A DNA stretch of 64,000 nt. Source: Desulfovibrio sp. (lineage in GTDB: Bacteria > Desulfobacterota > Desulfovibrionia > Desulfovibrionales > Desulfovibrionaceae). Location: contig NZ_WASP01000006.1 of assembly GCF_009712225.1 (NCBI RefSeq), positions 186,001-250,000 on the forward strand, read 5' to 3'. Below are positions 39,799 to 46,250 of the stretch, in pieces (the stretch's first letter is position 1; each line of letters opens with the position of its first letter). The notes under the pieces were generated by a model. It was not told the DNA's origin. It was given only the letters and a program-made list of their open reading frames with translations, and ran no database searches. A program made the position numbers and the translations under genes.

Positions 39799-40236
39799 GT
39801 GAAAAAGTCGGTTTTGTGTTTGGCCCTAAGCCTTGCACTTGTCCTGGCGTTCGCTCCGGTTCGCGCTACGGAAATCATGCCTGAAGCCGATAATTCCAAG
39901 GCAAATCCTGTGGACCAGCTTACGGGTGCCGTGTGGCAAAAAACCCCGGAAGCGGAAAAGCTTGCCTTTCTTTTTGGTGTCGAAACCGCGATCACCGTTG
40001 AATATTTTGTAAACGGCAAGGTTGTGGAAAAAGCGACCAAGGAGGGCAAACGTCCGGTGTACACCCTCTCGCCCTTTGAAAAAGGCTGGATGAAGGCCTT
40101 CAAGGGCATGAGCCGCGCAGAGGTTGTCAAACTGGTGGATGACTGGTACACGGCCAACCCGCAGAGGCTTGACCGCCCGGTGATGAATGTTATCTGGCGC
40201 GAAATCATCGAGCCCCGCCTGGATGCGAAGAAATAG
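39799..40236 (+). CDS. exported small protein of unknown function
   Basis: A 145-residue protein with a signal peptide (KKSVLCLALSLALVLAFA, cleaved near residue 24). The mature part has GAVWQKTPEAEKLAFLFGVE, TAITVEYFVNGKVVE, EVVKLVDDWYTANPQRLDRP and WREIIEPRL. The layout, a helix with a G-x-E motif followed by a helix ending in a NP/RP turn, faintly recalls Rap1a/Tai-type periplasmic proteins, but the Cys residues of that family are missing, so I leave it unnamed. The start is GTG at 39799, with AAGGAG upstream. It is followed by a glycine-zipper lipoprotein. Confidence 0.8.
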   Translation: MKKSVLCLALSLALVLAFAPVRATEIMPEADNSKANPVDQLTGAVWQKTPEAEKLAFLFGVETAITVEYFVNGKVVEKATKEGKRPVYTLSPFEKGWMKAFKGMSRAEVVKLVDDWYTANPQRLDRPVMNVIWREIIEPRLDAKK

Positions 40237-40239
40237 CAG

Positions 40240-40262
40240 ACCCGTTGTCTAACGGGTTTTCG
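40240..40262 (+). terminator. short hairpin between two envelope genes
   Basis: ACCCGTT / AACGGGT with a four-base loop and TTTT. It sits between the two small genes and close to the next ribosome-binding site, so it may only partly terminate. Confidence 0.5.
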
Positions 40263-40273
40263 GGAGAGCAGAA

Positions 40274-40516
40274 ATGAAAAAACTGTTGATTGTCACCTTG
40301 CTGGCGGCCATCTTTGCCAGCGGCATCGGTTGCACCAATATGAGCAAAACCCAGCAGGGCGTTGCCAGCGGTGCTGCGCTTGGCGCACTTGGTGGCGCTG
40401 GCGTAGCCGCCATTGCCGGCGGTTCTGCTGCCTGGGGCGCGCTGGCTGGCGCGGGTGTTGGCGCACTGGCTGGCGGTATCGTTGGCCATGAGCAAAGCAA
40501 GGGCAAGGCCTGGTAG
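40274..40516 (+). CDS. glycine-zipper outer-membrane lipoprotein
   Basis: An 80-residue protein with a lipoprotein signal (LLIVTLLAAIFASGIGC, Cys at residue 20). The mature part is dominated by Gly/Ala repeats (GVASGAALGALGGAGVAAIA, then GALAGAGVGALAGGIVG), a glycine-zipper pattern typical of small membrane-associated lipoproteins of the YMGG or OmpA-linked kind. A structural or envelope-stress role is probable from the family. A weak hairpin separates it from the upstream gene; a clear terminator follows. Confidence 0.85.
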   Translation: MKKLLIVTLLAAIFASGIGCTNMSKTQQGVASGAALGALGGAGVAAIAGGSAAWGALAGAGVGALAGGIVGHEQSKGKAW

Positions 40517-40569
40517 GTCGAACCCTGCTGTGCCTGGTTTACGGCACTGCACCACAGAATGCATAGTTA

Positions 40570-40599
40570 AAGCGGGCTGTACCCACAGCCCGCTTTTTT
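40570..40599 (+). terminator. intrinsic terminator after the lipoprotein
   Basis: GCGGGCTGT / ACAGCCCGC with a four-base loop and six T's, about 50 bases after the stop and just before the next gene's ribosome-binding site. Confidence 0.85.
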
Positions 40600-40621
40600 A
40601 TGAACAGGAAAGGGGGAGCAA

Positions 40622-41419
40622 ATGTCCACAAACGTGCACGCAGTATATTTCAGCCCCACTGGCAGCAGCCGCGCCATGGCGCAGGAAGCAGCCAGTGTTC
40701 TGGCGCAGGAGCTTGGGCTTACCCATGCCGAAGACTGGGACTGGACATTCCCCGGAGGGCGTGCAGCGGCATATTCGCCCAATGCGGGTGATGTGCTGGT
40801 TTTCGCCTTTCCCGTTTATGCGGGGCGTGTACCGCAGTTGCTGCTTGAGCCGCTTGGACGGCTTGCCGGGCAGGGTGTGTATGTCGTGCCGCTGGCCGTG
40901 TATGGCAACAGACACTATGACGACGCCCTGCTGGAAGCGGTTGAGCTGCTCTATGTGCAGCAGTTTTCTGTATTGGCCGCAGGGGCCTTTGTGGCAGAGC
41001 ACAGCTATACGCGCAAGGTTGGCGCTGGCCGACCAGATGCGCAGGACATGGCAGCCCTGGCCGCGTTTGCCCGCAAGGCGGCCAGGCGAATTGCCCAGGG
41101 GCCGGGGGAGAGAGTGCATGTCCCCGGCAACCGCCCGTACAAGACCCTGCCGCCAGCTGTGGATATCCGGCCAAGGACGTTTGACACCTGTACCGGCTGC
41201 GGTCTGTGTGCGAGTGTTTGCCCTGTGGGTGTCATCAGCGACGCCGCACCGCACCTGACTGCGCAAGGCTGCATACGCTGTTGCGCCTGCGTTAAGATCT
41301 GCCCTGAAGAAGCCAGAGTTTTCGACGATCCGCTGGTAACCAGGATTGTGGGCATGCTAGAGACCAACTGCCTGACACGCCGCAAACCTGAAACATTTGT
41401 TGTCGGGCAGGAGCAGTAG
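40622..41419 (+). CDS. flavodoxin-ferredoxin fusion (EFR1-like)
   Basis: A 265-residue redox protein. Residues 1-165 form a flavodoxin-like domain with the phosphate-binding loop YFSPTGSSRAMAQEA and VLVFAFPVYAGRVPQLL. The C-terminal part has two [4Fe-4S] ferredoxin motifs, CTGCGLCASVCPVG and CIRCCACVKICPEE. Such EFR1-type proteins shuttle electrons between flavin and iron-sulfur clusters; the partner is unknown and no redox gene adjoins it. AAAGGGGGAGC precedes the ATG. It is monocistronic between two terminators. Confidence 0.88.
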   Translation: MSTNVHAVYFSPTGSSRAMAQEAASVLAQELGLTHAEDWDWTFPGGRAAAYSPNAGDVLVFAFPVYAGRVPQLLLEPLGRLAGQGVYVVPLAVYGNRHYDDALLEAVELLYVQQFSVLAAGAFVAEHSYTRKVGAGRPDAQDMAALAAFARKAARRIAQGPGERVHVPGNRPYKTLPPAVDIRPRTFDTCTGCGLCASVCPVGVISDAAPHLTAQGCIRCCACVKICPEEARVFDDPLVTRIVGMLETNCLTRRKPETFVVGQEQ

Positions 41420-41479
41420 GGCGAGACCTGGTAAGATACCTTGCCACAAAACCAGATGCTGACTCTCTGCGCAACCGGA

Positions 41480-41526
41480 AAAAAGAAGGCCAGACAGATG
41501 CGCTCGCGCGGTCTGTCTGGCCTTGA
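41480..41526. terminator. bidirectional terminator
   Basis: A perfect 13-bp stem (AAGGCCAGACAGA / TCTGTCTGGCCTT) lies between the convergent flavodoxin-ferredoxin gene and the HD-GYP gene. The T-run is best on the minus strand, past the HD-GYP gene. Confidence 0.75.
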
Positions 41527-41561
41527 ATATTTGTGAGGCCCGGTAGTGCGGATTGCCCTGT

Positions 41562-42611
41562 CTATTCAGGCTGTGGAGTATCCACTGCCAGATCCATGTC
41601 CACCATCAGTCCGATGGTTCCTGCTGCAAAGCCGCCAAACAGGGCGTTAGCAAATTCCTGATCATAGCGCGAGTCGCTGGTCAGTTCCTTGGCTGCCTGA
41701 AGAATGTCCTTGGCCTTTCTATACGGTCTTTCACAGATCATGGCTGCGAAGGAATCGGCCACCGCGCACAGACGGCCCGGTCTGGTGGACTGGGCACTCT
41801 TGGTACGCTGGGGATAGCCCGAACCGTCGAGACGTTCATGGTGCTCAAAACAGGCGCGAAGCAGTTCTTCAAATGCAACGTCCATCTTTTGCATCAGCCT
41901 TACGCCCACAATGGGGTGAGGCACTATCTTGTCCCTTTCTTCCTGCTTGAGGGGGCCAGCCTTGCTCAGCAAAAAGGGTGGAACCTTGCACATGCCCACA
42001 TCGTGCAGCAAAAGGGCCACAGCCATGCGGTCCAGATCCTTGCGACGCAGTTCGCCAGCACCTTGCAGCCATATCCACAGGCCCACGATCATGGTGTTGA
42101 TGGAGTGCCGTGCCAGATGGTTTTTGCGGAACAGGCGACGCATAAACGTATTTATGTGATGCTTGTCGTTCCACAGGTATTCGGTCACCACCATAACGTC
42201 GCGGTACAGAGGGTCAAACAGCGCCTTGACGGGCTGGTCAAAGAATTCGGTGCACCGCATGAGCAGGGCTCGTATGCAGATATCTGCAATTTCCGCTTCT
42301 TTCAGGTTGTTGTCCTGCAGTACAAGGTCAAGCTGCTTGACTATGTGGCGCGAATAAATGGGGTGGTCTGAGCGGGAAACAAAAAGGTCACCCGCCGCAC
42401 ACAGGTTCGCCACTTCTTCAACCTGCTCGCTGCTCAGGCGCGCACCCTTGAGACAGTAGGGCGCAAGAACAGCGATATCCTCACGAAAGCTGAAAAGATC
42501 TACCGGAGGCCGAAACTTGGGAAAGCTCGACAGAATTTCACCACTTATCTGGTAGTATTCTTCGTTGATGTTCATGGGAACATCGAGAACTTTCCTCTGC
42601 TCTGCGACCAT
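41562..42611 (-). CDS. HD-GYP domain protein (probable c-di-GMP phosphodiesterase)
   Basis: A 349-residue cytosolic protein with an HD-GYP-type phosphohydrolase domain at about residues 170-330. Visible are LLLHDVGMCKVPPFLLSKAG (HD pair), HPIVGVRL, HHERLDGSGYP (the His pair and the GYP motif) and VADSFAAMICERPYRKA. The N-terminal 150 residues match no receiver or PAS domain I recognise. By family, it would degrade c-di-GMP; activity depends on the metal ligands, which look complete. It begins three bases after pyk, with GGAAG inside the pyk 3' end, so the two are co-expressed. Confidence 0.85.
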   Translation of the reverse strand: MVAEQRKVLDVPMNINEEYYQISGEILSSFPKFRPPVDLFSFREDIAVLAPYCLKGARLSSEQVEEVANLCAAGDLFVSRSDHPIYSRHIVKQLDLVLQDNNLKEAEIADICIRALLMRCTEFFDQPVKALFDPLYRDVMVVTEYLWNDKHHINTFMRRLFRKNHLARHSINTMIVGLWIWLQGAGELRRKDLDRMAVALLLHDVGMCKVPPFLLSKAGPLKQEERDKIVPHPIVGVRLMQKMDVAFEELLRACFEHHERLDGSGYPQRTKSAQSTRPGRLCAVADSFAAMICERPYRKAKDILQAAKELTSDSRYDQEFANALFGGFAAGTIGLMVDMDLAVDTPQPE

Positions 42612-42614
42612 GTG

Positions 42615-44033
42615 CTACTTCCAGTAAATTTTTACAAGGTTGGTACCGCGAGGGGTGGATGAAGACCCCTTGACCTGACCAGCTGTGATAACTGCGCAAT
42701 CGTCCGGTTCAAAATCCGGGCTGTTGTGGATGAAGCTTTCGGCACGAATGAGGTGACTGGGCTCTTCGTGCGGGTTTTCCACAAATATGGGCTTCACACC
42801 CCACACAAAGTTGAGCGCCTTGATGGAAACCGGATCGGGCGTGAGCGCATAGATGCTCTGCGGGGGACGGCGGGCCGAAACCTGCCGGGCCGAGCTGCCC
42901 GTGAGGCTGTGCGAAACAATGGCCTTGGCCGAGGCCTTGTCGGCCAGCAGGCAGGCTGAGTACGCCAGAAATTCGGGAATACCCTTGTCGCTATCGGGTT
43001 CTTCAAGTTTACGGTTGAGCAGCAACAGGCGCTCGGCTTCGTCCGTTATGCGGCGCATATAGTGCACTGTTTCAACGGGGAAGTTGCCCATGGCTGTTTC
43101 TTCCGAAAGCATCACGCAGTCGGCCCCGTCAAGTACGGCATTGGCCACGTCCGTGGTTTCCGCGCGGGTGGGGGCGGGGCTGTTGACCATTGAAAGCAGC
43201 ATCTGCGTGGCGACGATAACAGGCTTGGATACCTTGTTGCAGGCACTGATGATGCGTTTCTGCAGGGCAGGCAGCAGGGGCAGGGGGCATTCCACGCCGA
43301 GGTCGCCGCGCGCCACCATGACCACGTCAGTCTCGTGCAGAATTTCTGCCAGGTTATCCACCGCGCTCTGGCGTTCAAGCTTCACAACCACGGGTACGTT
43401 TTTGCCCGCAGCGGCGATGAGCTCCTTGGCTTCGCGCACGTCGTCGGCTGTCTGCACATACGAGATAGCCACGGCGTCAACACCCAGCTTAAGGCCGTCC
43501 GTAAGGTCTTTTTTGTCCTTATCGGTCAGGGCGCGCACCTTGGTTGCCTTGCCGGGCAGGGCCAGGCCCTTGCGCGAGGTAACAATGCCCGAATTGTCGG
43601 CCTGAAGCATCACCAGACCATCAGCCCGACACTCGGTTACCACAAACTGCAGACCGCCGTCGGCCAGCACCATGCGGTCGCCGGGTTCGAGGCTTTCAAG
43701 AATAACCTCGTGGTCAAAGGGCAGATAGGGAAAGTCGTCCGTGTGGCGGTCGCTGGGGCCAAGCAGCAGCTTCATGCCCTTGGTTACCGTAATGCTGGTT
43801 TCCGGCAGCACACCAAGACGGATCTTGGGGCCGGAAAGGTCCTGCATGATGGTGATGGGCCGTCCAAGCGCGGCTTCTACCTCGCGTATATTCTTGATGA
43901 TAGTGACAAAATCCGCAGCTCCACCGTGCGAAAAGTTGAGACGGAATACACTGACTCCGGCTTCAGCCAGTTCTTGCAGTTTTTCTTTGCTGTTGGAGGC
44001 GGGACCGATAGTAGCGACAATTTTCGTTCTCAT
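42615..44033 (-). CDS. pyk: pyruvate kinase
   Basis: Glycolytic conversion of PEP to pyruvate with ATP formation. The start at 44033 gives MRTKIVATIGPAS, with AAAGGAAC upstream; an upstream in-frame start adds 31 unrelated residues. Visible motifs: FRLNFSHGG, IMQDLSGPKIRLG, the active-site Lys region VVVKLERQSAV, MVARGDLGVECPL and the signature VIVATQMLLSMVNSPAPTRA, where the usual MLESM is MLLSM, so the Glu of that motif is Leu. The C-terminal domain is normal. Followed by the HD-GYP gene. Length 472 aa. Confidence 0.95.
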   Translation of the reverse strand: MRTKIVATIGPASNSKEKLQELAEAGVSVFRLNFSHGGAADFVTIIKNIREVEAALGRPITIMQDLSGPKIRLGVLPETSITVTKGMKLLLGPSDRHTDDFPYLPFDHEVILESLEPGDRMVLADGGLQFVVTECRADGLVMLQADNSGIVTSRKGLALPGKATKVRALTDKDKKDLTDGLKLGVDAVAISYVQTADDVREAKELIAAAGKNVPVVVKLERQSAVDNLAEILHETDVVMVARGDLGVECPLPLLPALQKRIISACNKVSKPVIVATQMLLSMVNSPAPTRAETTDVANAVLDGADCVMLSEETAMGNFPVETVHYMRRITDEAERLLLLNRKLEEPDSDKGIPEFLAYSACLLADKASAKAIVSHSLTGSSARQVSARRPPQSIYALTPDPVSIKALNFVWGVKPIFVENPHEEPSHLIRAESFIHNSPDFEPDDCAVITAGQVKGSSSTPRGTNLVKIYWK

Positions 44034-44105
44034 ATCCGTTCCTTTGGCTGAAACCGATGGCGCAAGGGCGCATAGTAAGCGATCGACAGTTCCGGCTTGC
44101 AACAA

Positions 44106-44134
44106 ATAGTCTTGGTTTTTCCGCATATTGTCAA
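44106..44134 (-). promoter_or_regulatory. candidate sigma-70 promoter of pyk
   Basis: On the minus strand: consensus TTGACA, a 17-bp spacer and GACTAT. It predicts a leader of about 65 nt. Confidence 0.6.
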
Positions 44135-44236
44135 GGCATTCGCCCTAAAAGCCTTAAAACTGCGCGCGTCTTGCGCGTGTCTGCGGGGTGATTTGTGTGG
44201 CAGGTGTGGGGCTTGTGGCATGTGTCTGTGGTTGCA

Positions 44237-44274
44237 GTGGGAGCGTGGTGGTAAATTACCACTATTCACCACCC
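44237..44274. promoter_or_regulatory. second, inverted set of MraZ-like half-sites
   Basis: GTGGGAG and GTGGTAA occur on the plus strand 11 bp apart, immediately followed by minus-strand GTGGTAA and GTGGTGA 10 bp apart. GTGGTAA-A-TTACCAC at 44248-44262 is a perfect palindrome. The half-sites match the cores of the operator downstream. Function as a MraZ site is inferred. Confidence 0.45.
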
Positions 44275-44355
44275 GCTGGCACGTGACGAAATGCAGGATA
44301 AATGTGGGGGTAATTGCCATTTTTGCTACAGATGAAGCCAATTTTACGACTTTGC

Positions 44356-44384
44356 TTGACACCGGGTAAGGCTTGGGGCATAAG
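44356..44384 (+). promoter_or_regulatory. sigma-70 promoter of the dcw cluster
   Basis: A perfect -35 TTGACA, a 17-bp spacer and -10 CATAAG. The predicted start, near 44391, falls within the repeat operator, so MraZ bound there would block initiation. Confidence 0.7.
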
Positions 44385-44420
44385 TGGGAAAAAGTGGTAA
44401 CAAGTAGTAAAAAGTGGGAA
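44381..44420 (+). promoter_or_regulatory. MraZ operator: four tandem decamers
   Basis: Four contiguous 10-bp units: TAAGTGGGAA, AAAGTGGTAA, CAAGTAGTAA and AAAGTGGGAA. The core is GTGG(G/T)AA at exactly one helical turn spacing. MraZ-binding boxes in other bacteria are GTGGG- or TGGG-type repeats with the same period. The array overlaps the -10 and the transcription start and ends four bases before the mraZ start, so it also covers the ribosome-binding site. Confidence 0.8.
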
Positions 44421-44423
44421 ATT

Positions 44424-44870
44424 GTGAAAAAGCTGTTCACTAAAAGCCTTTCCCGCAGCCTTGACCCCAAGGGGCGACTCATGCTGCCGCCGGAATACCG
44501 TGATGGACTCATTGCGGACGGCGGCTCTGGCACGTTTTGGCTCACCGCTTTTTACGGACGGCTTGTTGCGTATCTGCCCGCAGACTGGGATCTGGTAACC
44601 GAGCAGCTCAGCAGCATCCCCATGCCCTCGCCACGGCTTTCGCACTTCAAGACCAAGGTAATGGGTCTTGCCCAGGAGCTCGAACCTGATGCTCAGGGCC
44701 GGGTGCGCATACCGCAGGTGCTCATGCACGAGGCGAAACTACACAAGGACGTAATGCTTGTGGGGATGCTGAACAAATTTGAAATCTGGGATCAGGCCAG
44801 CTTCAACGCCTTGCAGCTTGAGGATGTTTCCGAAGAGCTCACGGGGCTTGGCATAAATCTCAGCCTATAG
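44424..44870 (+). CDS. mraZ: transcriptional regulator MraZ (GTG start)
   Basis: MraZ is a ring-forming DNA-binding protein that represses its own division cluster and influences rsmH dosage. It has two SpoVT-AbrB-like repeats: the first with LDPKGRLMLPPEYRD (residues 13-27) and the second with QELEPDAQGRVRIPQVLM near residue 85. Starting at GTG 44424 gives MKKLFTKSLSRSLD, the family N terminus, in 148 aa; an ATG at 44373 would put the operator repeats inside the coding sequence. First gene of the cluster, seven bases before rsmH. Confidence 0.93.
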   Translation: MKKLFTKSLSRSLDPKGRLMLPPEYRDGLIADGGSGTFWLTAFYGRLVAYLPADWDLVTEQLSSIPMPSPRLSHFKTKVMGLAQELEPDAQGRVRIPQVLMHEAKLHKDVMLVGMLNKFEIWDQASFNALQLEDVSEELTGLGINLSL

Positions 44871-44877
44871 GCCCGCC

Positions 44878-45861
44878 ATGACTGAAATCATGAATAATAA
44901 CGCAGAACCCGTACGGCATGTGCCGGTTCTTTCTGCCGAAACGCTGGAAGCCCTTTCCCCGCGCGCTGGCGGCAGGTATCTGGATGGAACCCTTGGGCTG
45001 GGCGGTCATGCCTCGGCTGTGCTTGGCACAGCCCCCGATATTGAGCTGTGCGGCCTCGACCGCGACGAAGAGGCCATGGCTCTTGCCAGACAGCGGTTGG
45101 CGATTTTTGGCAACCGGGCGCACTTTTTCCACTGCAATTACAGCGATTTTACCGGCCCGCTGGCAGAGCTTGGCTGGGACAAGATAGACGGAGCGCTGCT
45201 TGATATCGGCGTTTCTTCCCTGCAGCTTGATGAAGCAGGGCGTGGATTCAGCTTTATTGGCGACGGCCCGCTTGATATGCGCATGGACCAGAATTCTGGC
45301 CAGCCTTCCGCCTGGCACTGGGTCAACCGCGAAAGCTTTGCCAAACTCAAGGAATGCATCGCTATGCTGGGCGAGGAACCCCAGGCTGGACGCATCGCCC
45401 GCGTGATTGTTGAAGCGCGCCAAAAGGCCAGCATCGACACCACTGCAGAGCTGGCGGCACTGGTCGAAAAGGCCTATCCCGCAGCCTGGCGCGCCAAGGC
45501 CCGTAGGCATCCGGCCACGCGTACCTTTCAGGCGCTGCGCATGGCCGTAAACGACGAGCTGGGCGAACTGCGCCGCTTTCTCGACAATATTCTGGCCTAT
45601 CTGCCCATTGGCGGCAGGCTGGCTGTCATCACCTTTCATTCGCTTGAAGACCGCATGGTCAAGCAGGCCATGCGCCACTGGGCCGAGGGCTGCCGCTGCC
45701 CGCGCCATGTGCCGGTATGCGTGTGCCATCATCAGCCCGAAGTGCGCATCCTGTTCAAAAAGCCTGTAACGGCCACACCCGAAGAGCTGGCGGTCAATCC
45801 CCGGTCAAGCAGCGCCAAGCTGCGCGCGGTGGAAAAAATCGCCGAGGCTACCGGGTCATGA
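44878..45861 (+). CDS. rsmH: 16S rRNA cytosine(1402)-N4 methyltransferase
   Basis: RsmH (MraW) methylates C1402 in the 16S rRNA decoding centre. The N terminus has HVPVLSAETLEAL and the SAM-binding DGTLGLGGHASAVL; then GALLDIGVSSLQLDEAGRGF and the characteristic RTFQALRMAVNDELGELRRF near residue 215. The length is 327 aa. It may also start at ATG 44890. Its stop codon overlaps the ftsL start (ATGA), a typical dcw feature. Confidence 0.96.
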   Translation: MTEIMNNNAEPVRHVPVLSAETLEALSPRAGGRYLDGTLGLGGHASAVLGTAPDIELCGLDRDEEAMALARQRLAIFGNRAHFFHCNYSDFTGPLAELGWDKIDGALLDIGVSSLQLDEAGRGFSFIGDGPLDMRMDQNSGQPSAWHWVNRESFAKLKECIAMLGEEPQAGRIARVIVEARQKASIDTTAELAALVEKAYPAAWRAKARRHPATRTFQALRMAVNDELGELRRFLDNILAYLPIGGRLAVITFHSLEDRMVKQAMRHWAEGCRCPRHVPVCVCHHQPEVRILFKKPVTATPEELAVNPRSSSAKLRAVEKIAEATGS

Positions 45862-46160
45862 AGCGCAATAACGCCAATGGCCAGCACGGCGGCAGAGGCT
45901 GGTTGCTGGCACTGGTGCTGGGGCTGTTGAGCTGCATGGTTATGGGGCTTGTGCTCGTGTGGAGCAACATTGAGCGGATGGACACGACCTATTTTATCAA
46001 TATTCAGCAAAACACCGTTCGTGAGCGACAGGCCCTGAGGGCCAAGCTTGAAGTGGAGCGCGAACGGCTGCTCTCTCCCTATGAGTTGCGCCGCAAGGCA
46101 GATGAGTTCGGCATGCGCGAACCCAAGCCCGGCCAGATCAGGCGAATGGAATTACAGTAA
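45858..46160 (+). CDS. ftsL: FtsL-like cell-division protein
   Basis: A 100-residue bitopic membrane protein. A short basic, Asn-rich cytoplasmic N terminus precedes one transmembrane helix (WLLALVLGLLSCMVMGLVLV, residues 15-34), followed by a periplasmic coiled coil (RERQALRAKLEVERERLL) ending with the FtsL/DivIC-type helix LRRKADEFGMREPKPGQIRR. Sequence is poorly conserved in this family, so the call relies on size, topology and position between rsmH and ftsI. The start overlaps the rsmH stop. In the divisome it would pair with FtsB and FtsQ. Confidence 0.85.
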   Translation: MKRNNANGQHGGRGWLLALVLGLLSCMVMGLVLVWSNIERMDTTYFINIQQNTVRERQALRAKLEVERERLLSPYELRRKADEFGMREPKPGQIRRMELQ

Positions 46161-46250
46161 AAAACTCCGGATTGTCTCAACGCCTGACCCTCACTGTCAG
46201 GCCCGGAAAAAGCCCGGCGCCATCACGGCGACGCCACGTTTGGAAACGCC

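Larger units (their letters stand above)
44034..44423. other. 390-base divergent control region pyk / dcw cluster
   Basis: No gene seen. It holds the pyk promoter, an inverted set of MraZ-like half-sites, the main dcw promoter and the four-decamer MraZ operator, each listed separately. The remaining segments, mainly 44140-44235, show no further structure by eye. Confidence 0.7.

Noticed and set aside
44529..44544. Second sigma-54-like sequence inside mraZ
   Set aside because: It has TGGCACG, but the -12 TTGC element is absent at the required spacing.
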